Source of the DNA: Mesostigma viride
Taxonomy: Eukaryota; Streptophyta; Mesostigmatophyceae; Mesostigmatales; Mesostigmataceae
Reading direction: 5' to 3'
Assembly: GCA_009746045.1 (NCBI GenBank)
Contig: RPFO01000406.1
Span: 1,450,030-1,514,029, forward strand
DNA length: 64,000 nucleotides
In this document: in pieces, positions 63,367 through 64,000 of the stretch
Layout of the letters: each line of letters starts with the position of its first letter
Position numbering within the stretch: the stretch's first letter is position 1
Notes under the pieces: model-generated
Told to the model about the DNA's origin: nothing
Seen by the model: the letters and a program-made list of their open reading frames with translations, nothing else
The model's database searches: none
Position numbers and translations under genes: made by a program

Positions 63367-64000
63367 TGTCGTCAGATGTGATTTCAGTAGTTGGTACACA
63401 TGTGGACAAGGAAGCAAAGCGTGCCCTTCATTTGCGCGCAGTGGTGGGTAACACCCACGTTTTGTTTTCTGTGCTTTGTTCCTCACATTTTGTTTCCGAC
63501 CATCACAGATACTGTGAGGGTTTTCACTAGTAATTCTCCGACTCAGCCTACAATCATGCTTGGCTTGCATCGAGATCATGTCCCAACAGAGTGCATGTGC
63601 CTCAGCCCTGCGTCAACCCCAGTGCATGTCAGGATTTTCTACATGCGGTTATCCGCATGTCTACATATGCAGCACCAGGGAGGCGTCCAGGGAGAAAAAC
63701 CTTGACTCTGGACAGTAAAAAGATGTTGGGATGGACTACGAGAAGATGTTGGTATGTGACAGGCAGAGGTGCGCGCCTTGCCCCTCTGCGACGCTGCATG
63801 CGCTGAAACCGGCTTCCGTGTCAGAGCAGTTGGCCCGGTGCCTGCACAATGACAGTGTACCAAAAAAAGCAACAAAGGGTTCCCATCAAATATCAGCAAG
63901 CTGAATACCACCAATCTGCCTCGCTCCCTTCCAAACTCTGCCTCCCCCCCCTTAATGAACCCACAAGGAAATGAGGCACCCCTTGGAGTTCATTCCAGAG
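63367..64000. other. no gene recognised
   Basis: Unique sequence to the window end. Short frames only; the minus frame at 63639-63914 has no motif. Confidence 0.4.

Overview
The window is nuclear DNA of a eukaryote that splices its genes: consensus GT-AG introns, long microsatellites and several retrotransposon superfamilies nested in one another. A unicellular alga, probably green, is my best guess. This is inference only; no marker here fixes the species. No prokaryotic operons, CRISPR arrays, rRNA or convincing tRNA genes are seen.

Layout. (1) 1-5.9 kb: no resolvable gene, with an old minus-strand LINE reverse-transcriptase remnant at about 1.0-2.76 kb. (2) 5.9-26.0 kb: a G-rich, roughly 29-bp minisatellite is split by a Ty3/gypsy element (6323-24977, 574-bp LTRs, target duplication GCTGC). 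That element carries a viroplasmin/RNase H1-N-like ORF before gag, a chromodomain integrase, and a large extra ORF after pol. Its 3' region is split by a Ty1/copia-like element in the opposite direction (16546-24376, 617-bp LTRs, target duplication GGCTC). The copia-like element is unusual in four ways: AGTT...AACT LTR ends, an extra ORF before gag, an in-frame UGA between gag and pol, and a protease-like domain lying after the integrase. (3) 26.2-31.5 kb: a plus-strand gene of at least six exons, whose introns hold an 85-bp perfect palindrome, a (CCCT)n tract and a ~185-bp tandem repeat. (4) 32.4-35.8 kb: a 40-bp minisatellite and a minus-strand gene with a BAH-like first exon and more than 1.1 kb of (TGGG)n in an intron. 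(5) 36.3-38.5 kb: LINE debris. (6) 38.5-42.5 kb: a five-exon DCAF12-type WD40 gene. (7) 42.8-46.8 kb: a TIR-bounded element and a complete ORF1-only 'half-LINE' with an 11-bp target duplication. (8) 47.65-50.45 kb: an intronless homologue of vertebrate C5orf34. (9) 51-62.8 kb: a nest of elements. LINE A contains LINE B, which contains a TTAA-flanked DNA transposon with 13-bp terminal inverted repeats; LINE A also holds a foldback element. SINE-like units and a large inverted repeat follow. (10) 62.8-64 kb: mostly unique sequence with one possible F-box-like exon.

The supported host genes are DCAF12-like (ubiquitin-ligase substrate receptor), C5orf34-like, the six-exon gene and the BAH-like gene. 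Nothing suggests that they work together. Most of the window is an insertion history that can be read from target-site duplications.
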